From: Hexactinellida sp. DTS-2022
Taxonomy: Eukaryota > Porifera > Hexactinellida
Direction: 5' to 3'
DNA length: 64,000 nucleotides
Assembly (NCBI GenBank): GCA_028753945.1
Contig: JAPNXP010000001.1
Span: forward strand, 1,974,501 to 2,038,500
In this document: positions 46,501 through 58,190 of the stretch, in pieces
How the letters are laid out: each line of letters begins with the position of its first letter
Numbering within the stretch: the stretch's first letter is position 1
The notes under the pieces: generated by a model
What the model was told of the DNA's origin: nothing
The model's input: the letters and a program-made list of their open reading frames with translations, nothing else
Database searches by the model: none
Translations under genes and position numbers: made by a program

Positions 46501-48855
46501 GGAATTTATAAGTTGAATCAATATAATTATCGCGAGTTGAATCAATAGGGTAAGATTTAACAAGTTAAATCAATATAATTGCTACAAGTTGAAACAATAG
46601 AATTAGATTTAACAGTTTTACTGAAATTGAAGTGTGAGTAAACAAAAGAAATTTGAAACTGAATTGTGGCACAAACTAAGCCCAATTTGAAAATTCGTGC
46701 ACTGTGAAAAGGTGTAGAATTTAATTCTCTATCCAAATATGCAAATTTTATCAAGCTCACTATTTATTATTTAATGTTATGAGGTTTAATTAGATTAAAT
46801 AGGTGTTAAGAAATTTTGAACGGAAATCGTAACCCCAGGTGCAAATTAGACGGTCACTCCGCACCTACATGCCATGTTTTAGCCCTTAATGTATAAAGGT
46901 GAGGGCAGGGTACCGTCTACGGAGAAATAATAAAAAATCCAAAATTGCAGCCTGTGCCGACGCATGTTCCTTTGGTGGCACTATATTTTGTTGGTTGTTT
47001 ATTGATAGTGCCTCCAAAAGAACATGCTGTCGGCGCATGATGCAATTTTGGATTTTTTCGCTAAGTCATCAACGCCCAAGGTGTGAAGAACCATTTGTTA
47101 ATTGGTCGGAGTCACAAGGAACGGTAGATAAATTTGAAGTTAGTTTCTATCATAAACCATCTTGAGTTTAATGCCATTCATTCATTATGTATTGATAATA
47201 AATTATATTATTAGTTATTTATTTTAGCAATGTTATCCACGGCGATTTGAGTTGAGTCAACAAATTCCTTATATTATATTATTTTATTTAATCCATTGTA
47301 TAGTAATACTAGAATTAAATAGAAGCCAGCTGGAATTTATAAGTTAAATCAATATAATTATCGCAAGTTGAATCACTAGAGTAGGATTTAACAAGTTGAA
47401 TCACTAGAGTAGGATTTAACAAGTTGAATCACTAGAGTAGGATTTAACAAGTTAAATCAATATAATTATTACAAGTTGAAACAATAGAATTAGATTTAAC
47501 AGTTTTACTGAATCTCAAGTGTGAGGAAATAGTGGAGATTGGCACCCAAATTATGGCTGAAACTAAGGACAAATTTAAAATTCGTATCCTTCCAAAAGGT
47601 GTAAAATTAAATTCTCTTTCCAAACATTTAAATTTGATCAATCTCATCATTATTAATTTAATGTTATGAGCCTTAATAAGCTTAATTAGGTGTTAAAATT
47701 ATTTGATCAAAAATCGTAACCCCAGGTGCAAATTAGACGGTAACACCGATTCTTCATGCCAAATTTCAGCCTAACAACTATAAAGCTCTGGCCAGGGCAC
47801 CGTCTACGGAGAAAAAAAAAAATCCAAAATTGCAGCCTGTGCCGACGCATGTTCCTTTGGTGGCACTATATTTTTGTGTTGTTTATTGATAGTGCCTCCA
47901 AAGGAACATGCTGTCGGCGCAGGCTGCAATTTTGGATTTTTTTTTCCGCCAAGTCATCAACGTTCAAGGTGTGAAGAAGCATTTGTTAAGTGGTCGGAGT
48001 CACAAGGAACGATTGTTGAATTTGAAGTTTGTTTCTATCATAAACCATCTAGAATTTAATGCCATTCATTCATTTTGTTTTGATAATAAAATATATTATT
48101 AGTAATTTATTTTAGCAATGTTATCCACGGTTGGTTGAGTTGAGTCAACAAATTCCTTATATTATATTATTTTATTTAATCCATTGTATAGTAATACTAC
48201 AATTAAATAGAAGCCAGCTGGTATTTATAAGTTGAATCAATATATTTATCGCAAGTTGAAACAATAGAGTTAAGATTTAACAAGTGAAATCAATATAATT
48301 ATTACAAGTTGAAACAATGGAATTAGATTTAACAGATTACTGAAATTGAAGTGTGAGTAAACAAAGGAAATTTGAAACTCAATTGTGGCACAATCTAAGC
48401 CCAATTTGAAATTCGTGCACTGTGAAAAGGTGTAGAATTTAATTCTCTATCCAAATATGTAAATTTTATGAAGTTCACTATTAATTATTTAATGCTATGA
48501 GCCATAATTAGTTAAATAGGTGTTAAAATTATTTGATCAAAAATCGTAACCCCAGGTGCAAATTAGACGGTCACTTCGCAACTACATGCCAAATTTCAGC
48601 CCATAATGTATATAGATGTGGCCAGGGCACCTGCTACGGAGAAATAAAAATAAAAATAATAAAAATAAAAGCAGTGATTCCAATACTGGGCCACTATACT
48701 ATAGTATAGTCGGCACAGTAAAAATTAATAATAATAATAATAAAGGCAGTGATTCCAATACTGGGCTACTATACTAAAGTATAGTCGGCACAGTAATAAA
48801 GGCAGTAAGATCAATACTGGGCCACTATACTATAGTATAGTCGGCACAGTAAAAA
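43546..48855 (+). repeat. Tandem array of five HR units
   Basis: Palindromes start near 43548, 44896, 46104, 46936 and 47821, giving unit lengths of about 1348, 1208, 832, 885 and 1034 bp. The first two are long variants and the last three short. 3' hairpins occur only after unit 1 (two, near 44795 and 44860) and after unit 5 (three, near 48686, 48760 and 48818). The other junctions go from CTACGGAG- or CGGACTAATAATA-type sequence straight into the next palindrome. Short ORFs reading LQPVPTHVP are the palindrome arm translated. Confidence 0.92.
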
Positions 48856-49420
48856 TATCAGGGACAACCTTAAATGTTCCGTCAGCAAACCAGTTGCTAG
48901 ATTGTTTGAGAATTGAAAAGAATCTGAGATTTGAAAATATATAATTCAGTTGTGGTCACCATAGCCTGAATCATATATTAAGAATAGCTCATCTTTAAGA
49001 GTTACTTTGTATTGTTCTGGTATTTGAACTTCTGCAGCACATGTTGGATTGTCACAGTTCACGTCAGAAAAGCTTTGTAATTTCGGATGGTTCTCTTAAC
49101 AGAACTAAGTTAGGAAGCTTAGCTATAGTTGAGGAGCTCATTGTCGCAATCCCACTAGACAATATCACCCGGGCACTTTCTTCAGAGTTTAATGAGTGTT
49201 GTTTGAGAGCATTGTACCCTTTAAGTAAATCGATGCGTGCAGGATCTGAGCCATGGTTTTGACTAGAGTGAATCTGGTCGATAAATGACGGCTTAATTAC
49301 TTCTGGGGACGAAAATTCCAGGAACGAAGTTTCTGGGGGACGAATATTCCGGGGACAAAAATTCCAGGGACGAAATTTCCGCCATTCATCCTTGTTAGAA
49401 GTAGTTACATACATCATATG
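48856..49420 (-). pseudogene. MULE transposase fragment, second copy
   Basis: On the minus strand: DPARIDLLKGYNALKQ, VILSSGIATMSSSTIAKLPN (49064-49300), then EQYKVTLKDELFLIYDSGYG and, after shifts, NWFADGTFKVV near 48870. It aligns collinearly with the MULE at 16324-17705 but ends at about 48856, where the HR array begins, just after the first catalytic Asp. Confidence 0.85.
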
Positions 49421-50714
49421 ATAAGATATTTTTGAAATTTCCTAACCACAAAAATGGAACCATCAATTTTTTTACATTGATAGTAATATTTTATAGCCTA
49501 TTACCTTTCAATCGCAATTTTTTCGAGTGTTTCTATTAGATTCAAGAATGAAATGACAACTAATTTAGCTAAAATACCATACGTGATTCTTTCGCTACTT
49601 CAGGCTACGAAGCCACTGTGCACTCCGTGAAACGGATTCATACAAACTTCAGGAGATCACATTAGTAAAAGCATCTAGAAAAGCTACAAATTAGAGAAAA
49701 ATGGGCCTACAGTGTCTGGTTGTATGGTAGTAGCATCAGTAATCAATGTAACTGCAAAAAGAATGGCATAAATTGCTTTACAAAATGCCATCCAACAAGC
49801 AAGACGTGTCAGAACAAAACATAGTTGGCTTTATATTACAGATTAATAAATTCATGTCTACTTTCACCTTATTATTGAACTTAAAATTCCCCCCAGCTGA
49901 AACTCCAATTTGATTTCTCCAAGTGGAAGCTACAATTGGAATTTCGACTGGGGTAATTTAAAATTACCCCAGATTGTAAATTTCCCCGTAACATATACGT
50001 AAATGTAATAGACCTCTTCGCGGGGCGAGTTAATAAATACGGGTTTGAGGGGGTACGGTATGCTGGAAATGGTTCGAAAAACCAAAATAGGAAATTGTTC
50101 GAATTTTTTAGTGTTGCTGCACCATGGATAGGAGAAAATCCCGGCTTGAATCCATGGTCCAACAATGCAAAAATGAAAGTCGTATATTTCCTATTTTGAA
50201 AAAATCGAACCATTTCGGTATTACCGTTTGCGGGACCCACAGCCCCATAGGTTCTTTCGGGTCAAAGGATCTGAATATTTTTCGGGGTGGGGCGGGTGCA
50301 GGTCAGAGATTTTTCTTGCGGATTGATGCTGGTTTGCGTCAGTGTTCTCGCTAAGCCTCTTTTGGGGGGCCGCATTGTAACAATGTACCCCTCTAGAATG
50401 CCTAAACATACATGATGATCAATATTATCTGAAGATAGCAGAAGTGTTGCGATCGAAAGAATTGCTATTGGTCATTTTCTAGTAGAATTATTCCGAACCC
50501 CGTAAAATAACGTCGGAATTCGCTGTTCAAATATCCGCCCACAAACGGAGTGCCGTTTTCCTTATTCCTTAAAGCTGTAAATATTTTTGTGCCCGCATTG
50601 TCCGCCGAGTGTGTACCCCTATTATATAATCCTAACTAGAACCCTGGTTAGCTCGGGTTGGTTGCGGATTAATTTCTTTATAGCGCTTTATCTTGCGGGG
50701 CGAGGCGGGTCAAT
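49421..50714. other. Intronic sequence with GC-rich patches
   Basis: A small hairpin is seen at about 49880-49970 (AAATTCCCCCCAGCTGAAAC against its diverged inverse). GC-rich blocks at 50020-50060, 50270-50310 and 50640-50710 suggest one or two hAT-like elements whose ends I could not match. No gene. Confidence 0.4.
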
Positions 50715-51182
50715 CACCATAACAAGTTGAAACAATATAATTATAATTAACACTTTCAATTGGAACTGAAGTGTTAGTAAACAAAGGAAATTAGCAACTC
50801 AATTATGGCACAAACTAAGACCAATTTGAAAATTCGTGACTGTGAAATGTGTATAATTTAATTCTCTATCGAATGCATATAAATTTAATATTCGGGCTCT
50901 ATTTATTGTTCCTGTTGTGACAATAAATAGGTATGAAAATGTGTCAAAAAATGACCACAGGTGCACATCTGTAACCCATGAGACACCTATCCTGATAATT
51001 TCGGCTATTAGATAATTAAACTCTGTTCTGTGGAGTCAGTGGAGAGGCTACGGACAAATATACCAAAGCACTGAGACCAACACTGGGCCACTATACTATA
51101 ATATAGTCGGCACAGATAACTAACCAAGTCAGTAATTTCAATACTGGGCCACAATACTATAGAATAGTCGCCACAGCTAAAA
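50715..51182 (+). mobile_element. HR modular repeat, 3' part with two hairpins
   Basis: Long-variant 3' body (TGAAGTGTTAGTAAACAAAG, GAGACACCTATCCTG) and two 3' hairpins near 51083 and 51147. Confidence 0.82.
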
Positions 51183-51456
51183 GGATACGGAAGCATTCTA
51201 TTCAAACCAAGCTGAATTTACAGCAGCTATCAATGACAATAGTGAAATAGAGACCTCCTTCATTAATTATACAGCAGATAACACACTAAATGATTCCCTC
51301 ATTCAAAACCAACTCGAGGCTTCAGAAACAACAAACGCATCCGTATAACACTATTACACTATACCTTTAATCTCAAATAGAACAAAAAAGCAATATAATA
51401 TTCACGACTTTAACCATCAATAAAAGATTTACCATCAAAACATCTAGCATAAAAAG

Positions 51457-52055
51457 CAGTGGTTCTCAAACTTTTTGTGCGGGAGGCACCCTTTTACAAC
51501 GTATTCGTTTCAGCGACACCCCAAATCTGAGATTGAGGCAGACCGGTTAACGCTAGTATATATTATAATTAAAAGAACTGTAAGGGAAATTTTGGTCCCT
51601 ACGATAATTGTCCAGGGGAGTAAAGTTTTTCCTGGAAATTTGGTCCTTCTGTGGAAAATTGGTCCCTCTGAGGTTTGTGTTTATTTAGTTACCGTATTTA
51701 CTAGAATAGTAGCCTAGGCGATTTTTCACCATATTGGGACCAAAATCTTTTATGAATCAGCTTGTCACTTGAAAATTGGGCCCCGAAAAATTGATCCGGG
51801 ACCGATATTTCATGGAAATTGGACTAAGACCAGTTTCCAATGGAATATTGGTCCCCCGTACCAATTTTCCAGTGACAGAACTATAAATACTATAATAATA
51901 TAATACTAATTGAATGCATCCTACAGTTAATTAATTATTGGGAAACTTTAGATCATTTACTAAATATCAAAAGTCACAAGATCAGTAAACAAGTATAATG
52001 GTAAGTCTGCGGCACCCCTAAAGGAAGCGAACGGCACCCTGGTTGGGAACCACTG
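51457..52055. mobile_element. hAT element, 599 bp
   Basis: Termini CAGTGGTTCTCAAACTTTTT and TTGGGAACCACTG; flanks ATAAAAAG / ATATAAAG (8 bp, one mismatch). The interior contains a patch of TTGGTCCC-rich sequence, perhaps another insertion. Confidence 0.85.
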
Positions 52056-52771
52056 ATATAAAGTAACCATCAACATACATAGTATACACAACACTTAGCT
52101 CAATTACCTAAATCATCCTATACACTCACCTTCGAAAAGTATTTGGACAAATAAAATAATTTCCAAGTTCATTTTGTGGATTCACAAACATTTCAATTTA
52201 ATTACACTCTAAATTGGGGATCAATATGATGAAACTCTTAAATTGGTATATCAGCATGGGCGTAGGGAGGAGGGATCAGGGAGGGGGGCAGCCATTTTCA
52301 CCTCCAGACCTCCTTTAAGTCGCTCGTTACGCTCGCAAAATTAATAAAATTTTATGTTTTTTTAGGTGTTACCCAAATTAACCAGATAATGAGCTCCAAA
52401 AAAGTATACCGAATAAAGAAAGTTTGAATGCAGTTTTGAAATCTACGTGACAGAATTACTCTTGCTGACAATTTCTAAATAAATTAGTTGTTAACTTACC
52501 TTCACTTTAAAATTTCTGCCACCTGTGCCACAAGTGGCACCTGGCAGGAATATTTTGGAAATCTCGGTTGGAAAATGTCCACTTTAGAAATGTCGACTAA
52601 AAATGCCCCAAACATTTGGTATTAAGGCTTAGTAGTATACTATATTTCAGATTAGTTTGATGACACACATGAAGTTCGCAACATATTTCTGCCATCTGCC
52701 ATCTGTGGCACAAGTCATTGAATTGTACTACTTATTCTGGTAGGTAAGTGTATAATATAGTTACACTAGAA
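52056..52771. other. Intronic sequence, no gene seen
   Basis: Nothing recognised apart from CTGCCACCTGTGCCACAAGT / CTGCCATCTGTGGCACAAGT, a ~20-bp block seen twice (near 52519 and 52689). Confidence 0.45.
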
Positions 52772-52925
52772 CAGGTTTTTTTTTTAAGGTTGAGACCTTG
52801 GTGTAATTCAGCAGCGGCCGTGGTGTAACTCAACACTGCAGCAGCTGCGGCCGACCCGAATCGTGGTGCAACTTCCCAAAATCTTGGTGGCATTTTGCCA
52901 CCAAGAAGACCCTTAAAAAACCCTG
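52772..52925. mobile_element. hAT MITE, 154 bp, perfect 8-bp target duplication
   Basis: Termini CAGGTTTTTTTTTTAAGG and CCTTAAAAAACCCTG, flanked by CACTAGAA at 52764-52771 and 52926-52933. Confidence 0.93.
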
Positions 52926-53570
52926 CACTAGAATATGTATACGTATATTATAATTTATAAAAGTTTTGAAAAAAAGATCGCAATCACGGAACTAGTTTTA
53001 TAAGAATATATTTTGCCCCAGAGTGTTCAAATATATAGTATACCCATTGTATATATACTGGTGATATTATTGTTTAGGAAGACACGCCTACATTCCTCCT
53101 GTGTAATTTTCACATAGCAAAATTTAGAAATTAATGTAATGTACTTGGCAAGTTCTAAAAGCTTCATGCTCCAACCCAATCATACGATTAAGGAGCATTC
53201 AGGGATGCTAGTTAAACCCCTGCAAACTTGACATTTATTGAAGCAGTACGTATATTGGCTTAGGAAAAGTAAAATATAGTTGAACTGTAATGAACCAATT
53301 AATGTTTATTTAAGTGAAGTCGAATTATTACGATCATTGGGATTAAGTACAATGTACATATAATATAGTTATATCCTCAAAATTGAATATCTTCGGTTAA
53401 TTGGGTTAAGTTACCCTTGCACAAATCTAAACCAATTTTCCGGAAACTAAATTAGTCCCATGTGTAATAAAATGAATACAATAATTTATAGAAAAGTAGC
53501 CGGACTGAATATAAATTTCAAGCAAGGTAGAGGGGTTGATTAATGAGTATAGGGAGGTAAATATAATTAC

Positions 53571-53983
53571 CTATTGTTTGGAGTAAATTGAGTCCTCTGG
53601 TACTTGTAATAAGCCATCATTTCAATACAAATATTGGCTAGATGTTCCCAAAGAGCAGGACACCTACTTAAAATATATTCCAAATCTTTTGAAAATGGAG
53701 TAGTAAGACAAATTCCTTCCAAATATGATAGTAACAATATACGGGCCTTTACAGTGAAAGGAATGTTGAAAGGCTTGAGGTTAAGTTTGTGTTTAGAGTG
53801 GGGTAATTTTTCAGCTAAATGAAGGAGCAAGTCTTGATCTTCGGGTTGATCTGTAATGCGTTTGTTTGAATGAATAGGGCTAAATTCACAAGCACACATT
53901 AAAATCATTATTAGTCTCTGAATATTGCTTTCTGGATAATTGTGTAAACAATAACCAAACATTTGGCTAGTCTCACTGAGGAT
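53571..53983 (-). CDS. SEC63: SEC63, penultimate exon of the gene (start of Sec63/Brl domain)
   Basis: This exon encodes 137 codons plus two bases. It begins ILSETSQMFGYCLHNY, matching the region just after the third membrane segment of animal SEC63, then SNIQRLIMILMCACEFSP. The Brl-domain helices follow, including VKARILLLSYLEGI and LEYILSRCPALWEHLANICI. The acceptor is CTATTCCTTTAG before 53983 (phase 0); the donor is AATAG|GTAATTA after 53571 (phase 2). The phase fits the exon ending at 20352. The J domain and membrane segments should lie upstream (higher coordinates) but were not found to 64000. Codons are intact. Confidence 0.94.
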
Positions 53984-53997
53984 CTAAAGGAATAGCA

Positions 53998-54470
53998 AAT
54001 AAAAGAAAATGCTGTCGGCACAACTGTAATTTTAGAATTTTCGTCATGTAAACAATAATAATAAATGTATTAAACCATTTCAGAAAGGAGTTCAGGGGTA
54101 ATGACCCTTAGCGTGTTGGAAGTTTCCTTTAAGCTCACTTCATTTCATAGTTACTCGAGTTGGTAGGTGATGACTCGACATTTTTTCAATAGGTGTCGTA
54201 AACTTTCTATACACGGATAAAAACCTTGGAAATGCCGAATTCGCAAAATTGTAAACATGCCTTTTGATGATGTCATCACCGACTCAAGGTGTTAAGACCC
54301 AAATGTTGAGGTGTAACGTGGCATAAGGATCAACTGATAAATTGGAAATTTCTATCCTGCACCATCTCTGAAATAATGAGTCGAAACCGGTTTTTAAAAA
54401 CAATTATTGCATGGAAATAAAGTAAGAAAAATCGATGGATAGAATAAACCGATTGAAAATAAAATAAAAT
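53998..54470 (+). mobile_element. HR modular repeat fragment, palindrome right arm onward
   Basis: It starts inside the palindrome (AATGCTGTCGGCACA) 15 bases from the SEC63 acceptor AG and runs through GTAATGACCCTTAG and CATAAGGATCAACTG. It ends with a block (GAAACCGGTTTTTAAAAACA to AATAAACCGATTG) also present at 14032-14108. Confidence 0.8.
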
Positions 54471-54494
54471 TGGAAGTTCGTAAAATAAATCGAT

Positions 54495-54847
54495 TACAGT
54501 ACACCCTGGTTAATCCGAACACATTTGTTCCGATTCAAAAAATTTCTGTTCCGATTAGTGAAGTAAATACATTTTCTATAGACCTCTATAAAATGATACC
54601 CGATAAACCAAACCAAACTTCTCCAAACCTTTTAATCCAAACTAAAGTACTGTTGTATGACGGTTTACTTACCTCAATTAATATAACCATATTCAACCAT
54701 GGATACTTTCTATCCATGACTGTTTACTTGTCTGATACTAATTTTATCATAATTCGATTGTAATATACAAATACGTATTCAAATAAATTCCCGAATTTGT
54801 ACAAAATATTTTGCATCTCCTGTTCGGAATAACGAAGGTGTACTGTA
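54495..54847. mobile_element. Tigger-like element with an inserted foldback arm
   Basis: Termini TACAGTACACCCTGGTTAAT and, inverted, TACAGTACACCTTCGTTATT, TA-flanked. Between 54650 and 54733 lies one arm of the foldback family at 6407-6834. Confidence 0.85.
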
Positions 54848-54849
54848 GT

Positions 54850-56034
54850 TAGTAAAACTGGTGTGAACATTATGTAAAAAGCATATTATCAAATAATAAT
54901 TAATTAATAAATAATTTAATCTTAATATCCATAGTTAAATTCATTAAATAAAGAAATTCCTTTAATAGATTTAATTTACTTAATCCATTGTTTAGAAATA
55001 CTACAATTAAATAGAAATCTCATATAACTCACAAGTATAATTATCTCAAGTTGAAACAAAAGTAACATATTTAATTGCTTTACTCAAACTGAGTGTGAGT
55101 AAACAAAGAAAATTCACACCCCATTTAAGACAGAAACTAAACCAAATATGAAAAATTTGTATAAACCCATGAAACACATAATTTTATGGTGAATTAAATG
55201 GTAAATAAAAAATGGAGGTATAGTATAAATTTTTGAGTAATGGAACGGATGATTTTGAAGGTGTAAAATGTGTCCAAAATTTGTTAAATAAAAATTGTTA
55301 TTATAATTAGACAACCACTCTACACCTTTAAGCCAATTTTAGCCCACTAACTATAAAGCTGTATCCTGGGAAAAAGGCGCCCATAAACCCCTAAAGATAC
55401 GCACATTGTTGTAAGGAAATATTTACAAAAACTGTGTGCGAGAAGTACAGTGAGCTGCAAGTAAATATGAAATGTTAAAATACCCAGTTAAGTTTGTAAC
55501 TTTGTATCCGCATTTGCGTATAATGCGTCCAGTGTAGGCGCACTATAAAGGTGTTAAACAGTTTCAGAAAGGTGTTTCTGAAGGTAACGACCCTGATAGA
55601 GTTGGAAGTTTCATTCTATTTAGTTTGAGCTATAAAATACACTGATAAGTGAACAATTTTCCATTACATGTCGGGATATCTCCAACCAATCTCTTCGAAA
55701 TAACAATTCATAAAATTGTATAACACATTTTTTGACGATGTCATCATTACCTCAAGGTCTCAAGACCCATTCAAGTGCACATAAGGATCAATTGATAAAT
55801 TGGAAGTTTGTTTATATCTTGTATCATCTCTGAGAATATTCATATTTAGCTAAATATAATAAATACTTATCAGGGCCAGCGGAAGTAGTTATGAAGTGGT
55901 CAGGCCAAGAAATGACCGGATGACCGCTTACTCCGACGCTGCTTATTAATATTATCAATAATTTAGCACCAATTTCAATTTCAACTTACTTTTATTAAGT
56001 TAAGTAATTGGAATTTATAGTAATTTAAATGAAT
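54850..56034 (+). repeat. Diverged HR fragments
   Basis: Two pieces: about 54950-55380 (short-variant 3' body) and about 55545-55870 plus 55970-56030 (long-variant body). A small insert at 55874-55945 begins CAGGGCCAGCGG. No 3' hairpins remain. Confidence 0.6.
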
Positions 56035-56039
56035 TGAGA

Positions 56040-56195
56040 CATGGCTTACAATATTATACTGCTAGATAAGTCAAGTATTTGTTCATTTCATTTCCAGGTT
56101 AGTTTATACTTTATAATTGCTCGTAAATGAAGTACCTATTGTCATGGAATAAACAAAACTTAGGTTTTCAAATACGCTAGAAACATCTAAATAAA
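56040..56195. mobile_element. Half copy of the 18.5-kb foldback family
   Basis: Collinear with 18518-18676 (ATTTCATTTCCAGG, CTTAGGTTTTCAAATACGC) with about 10% mismatch; the second arm is missing. Confidence 0.8.
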
Positions 56196-56204
56196 GTATC
56201 CCAC

Positions 56205-56720
56205 TCAATTGTTGTTAGATTGAGTAATTATTGAGCTAGAGTTTTAAGAAAAGACAGAAACTCAAATTTGTCTTTCTAAAAGTTCTAACAAACAGAATGC
56301 ACTTAACACATATGGATGTAAAGCTGTATTAGGAAGAGTTAAACCGCCCTGATTCACATTGTTGAAGTAGTCAGATGAAACATGGTCATTCTGCAAGAAA
56401 CATAGACAGTCAGGACACTTCAATCATTCTGCTAATGACAAGGAAATATATCCGGAAATGTAAACAGCTACTTGTTGGGAATCTCCATTTAATTGTATGT
56501 GATCTGAATCATTTATGAGTAATTCATGTGCGTATTCCTTGATTGGTGAAATGGAATCATTGGGGAACAAATGAGCTGATGTCGATGTGTCTCTTTAGGA
56601 GAGATTTCTACTTTATTATTGACTCAGACCTGAGCACTTCTTGCAAATTCACTAAAAACCGTCCTCCACTCAGCTGCCGATACTGTGAAGCGAATTTTGC
56701 TATTATAACGTAATACTATA
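56205..56720 (-). pseudogene. P-type transposase C-terminal fragment, second family
   Basis: On the minus strand: FASQYRQLSGGRFLVNLQEV near 56640-56700, then QVAVYISGYISLSLAE, CPDCLCFL, and NNVNQGGLTLPNTALHPYVL to about 56290. These are the post-catalytic P-type blocks. Several stops. It could belong to the same family as the fragment at 38660-39318, which preserves the N-terminal catalytic part. Confidence 0.75.
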
Positions 56721-56958
56721 GGTATTTAGGCCACCTTCAGTTCCGAATTGATTGACTCCCGAATTCATAGACAGGTTAGCCCATATTAAACACCTTTTCA
56801 CACATTGTTGTTTCAGCCGTATCAAAACAACAAATCGTTGTTATGGAATATATAATCTCAGATTCTTAGTTATGTTAGAAAATATAAGCTTACAAAATTA
56901 AATATGTAGAATTAGCCATTCAAGTAGAATGACTTAAAGAATCGAAAGTACTAAAGAT

Positions 56959-57536
56959 CAGTGTTTGCCAGAAAAGACCACCCCGGATAAAACTCCATGG
57001 AAAAAACCCAATGGAAAAACCGATTTTTTCCACCTCGGAAAAGGGCAGTAAATTTGGAAAAAAACTCTTATGACCATATATGGCAACACTGCATTCCCAT
57101 TTATGGTCAGCTTCTATATGCAAGAGACAGTTTTTCTAAAGAGATTCTACACTTTTAGTGCACCGATTGTTAAATTTAGGACTTTTTAGATTGGGTTAAA
57201 CTAAGGTTAGTGGATTAACCACTGATTACACTAATATACGTATATGATATGTTTACTAATACATCTACGTAGTACAAAAATTTCTAGGTGAACGCTGTTA
57301 AGTGTGTGTATGTAGGAATTTTCGATACCAAAGTAATCTAACCGTGTGAAAGATATCAAATTGTGGAATAAGCATTTATTTACTGTAGACAGTAAAATAG
57401 TATCCGCACTGTCACCGAAATATATTATTCATGCGTAGGCCAGTCAATAGAAAAAGGTAGAAAAGTCCAGAAAAGGGCGTTTTTTTCCACCTGCCCGGGT
57501 CTTTTCTAGAAAAGGGCCTTTTTTTTCCGAACACTG
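56959..57536. mobile_element. hAT-like element, intact 578-bp copy
   Basis: Termini CAGTGTTTGCCAGAAAAGAC and TTTTTTCCGAACACTG; flanks CTAAAGAT / CTAAACAT (8 bp, one mismatch). This is the reference for the split copy at 29984-36159. Confidence 0.9.
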
Positions 57537-58190
57537 CTAAACATCTTAAAAGTGAAATCTCATTGAAACTGAATTCGTTACTTACTCAGCTACCTTAGTG
57601 TACTCGAAAGAGAGGTCACTCGATTGGGTAGGGATATAATTTTAGAATGGAATGTTGGCAAGTTCCAGGGAAAAAAATCTTCCCAAATATGACGAGTGTG
57701 AAGTTGGCGCAGTATTCAACTAAGCACAGATCAAATCGAACTTTGAGGCCCTTCCCACAATTGGATTTGGCCATAGATTACACACATAAATTACACATCT
57801 GGATAAAAATCTTAAAATTTTTATTTTTTGCATCTGAGCACTAAAAATTATTTTTCACAACAATTTTTCGAAATTGAATTTAAAACTTCGCATACACGTA
57901 TGTGACTAAGGGACATTTCTTATGTCAAATATTTCATAAAAAATTAATTTTCCTAAGAAATACAATTGAAATAATATTGACTTATTCGTTGATCACGTCA
58001 GTACCCTTTTAATACATTTTCAACTGAGCATACTTCAAGTTATAATTTTAGACACTTCCCATTGTTGGAACTGGACAAAGATAATGTCATTCAATAGAGG
58101 AGACGTTTATATATTAAAAAATATATATATATATATTGATTACAATTGTTTTTGCATTTAATGATCCATTAAAAATTCGAATAATTTAGA
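57537..58190. other. No recognisable gene
   Basis: A 65-codon ORF (57647-57844, +) has no recognised similarity. The remainder is AT-rich. Confidence 0.4.

Larger units (their letters stand above)
20353..53570 (-). other. SEC63 intron, 33,218 bp
   Basis: The donor is AATAG|GTAATTA (exon end 53571) and the acceptor TTTTTAG|AAGAATG (exon start 20352). The intron is phase 2. It consists mostly of mobile elements, listed separately. The first and last few hundred bases (20353-20880; 52940-53570) show no recognised repeat. Confidence 0.88.

Noticed and set aside
43546-48855. CRISPR-like or simple satellite interpretation of the array
   Set aside because: Units are 0.8-1.3 kb with internal structure and dispersed single copies; not short repeats with unique spacers.
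55874-55945. Possible small hAT insert starting CAGGGCCAGCGG
   Set aside because: Right end and target duplication do not match convincingly.
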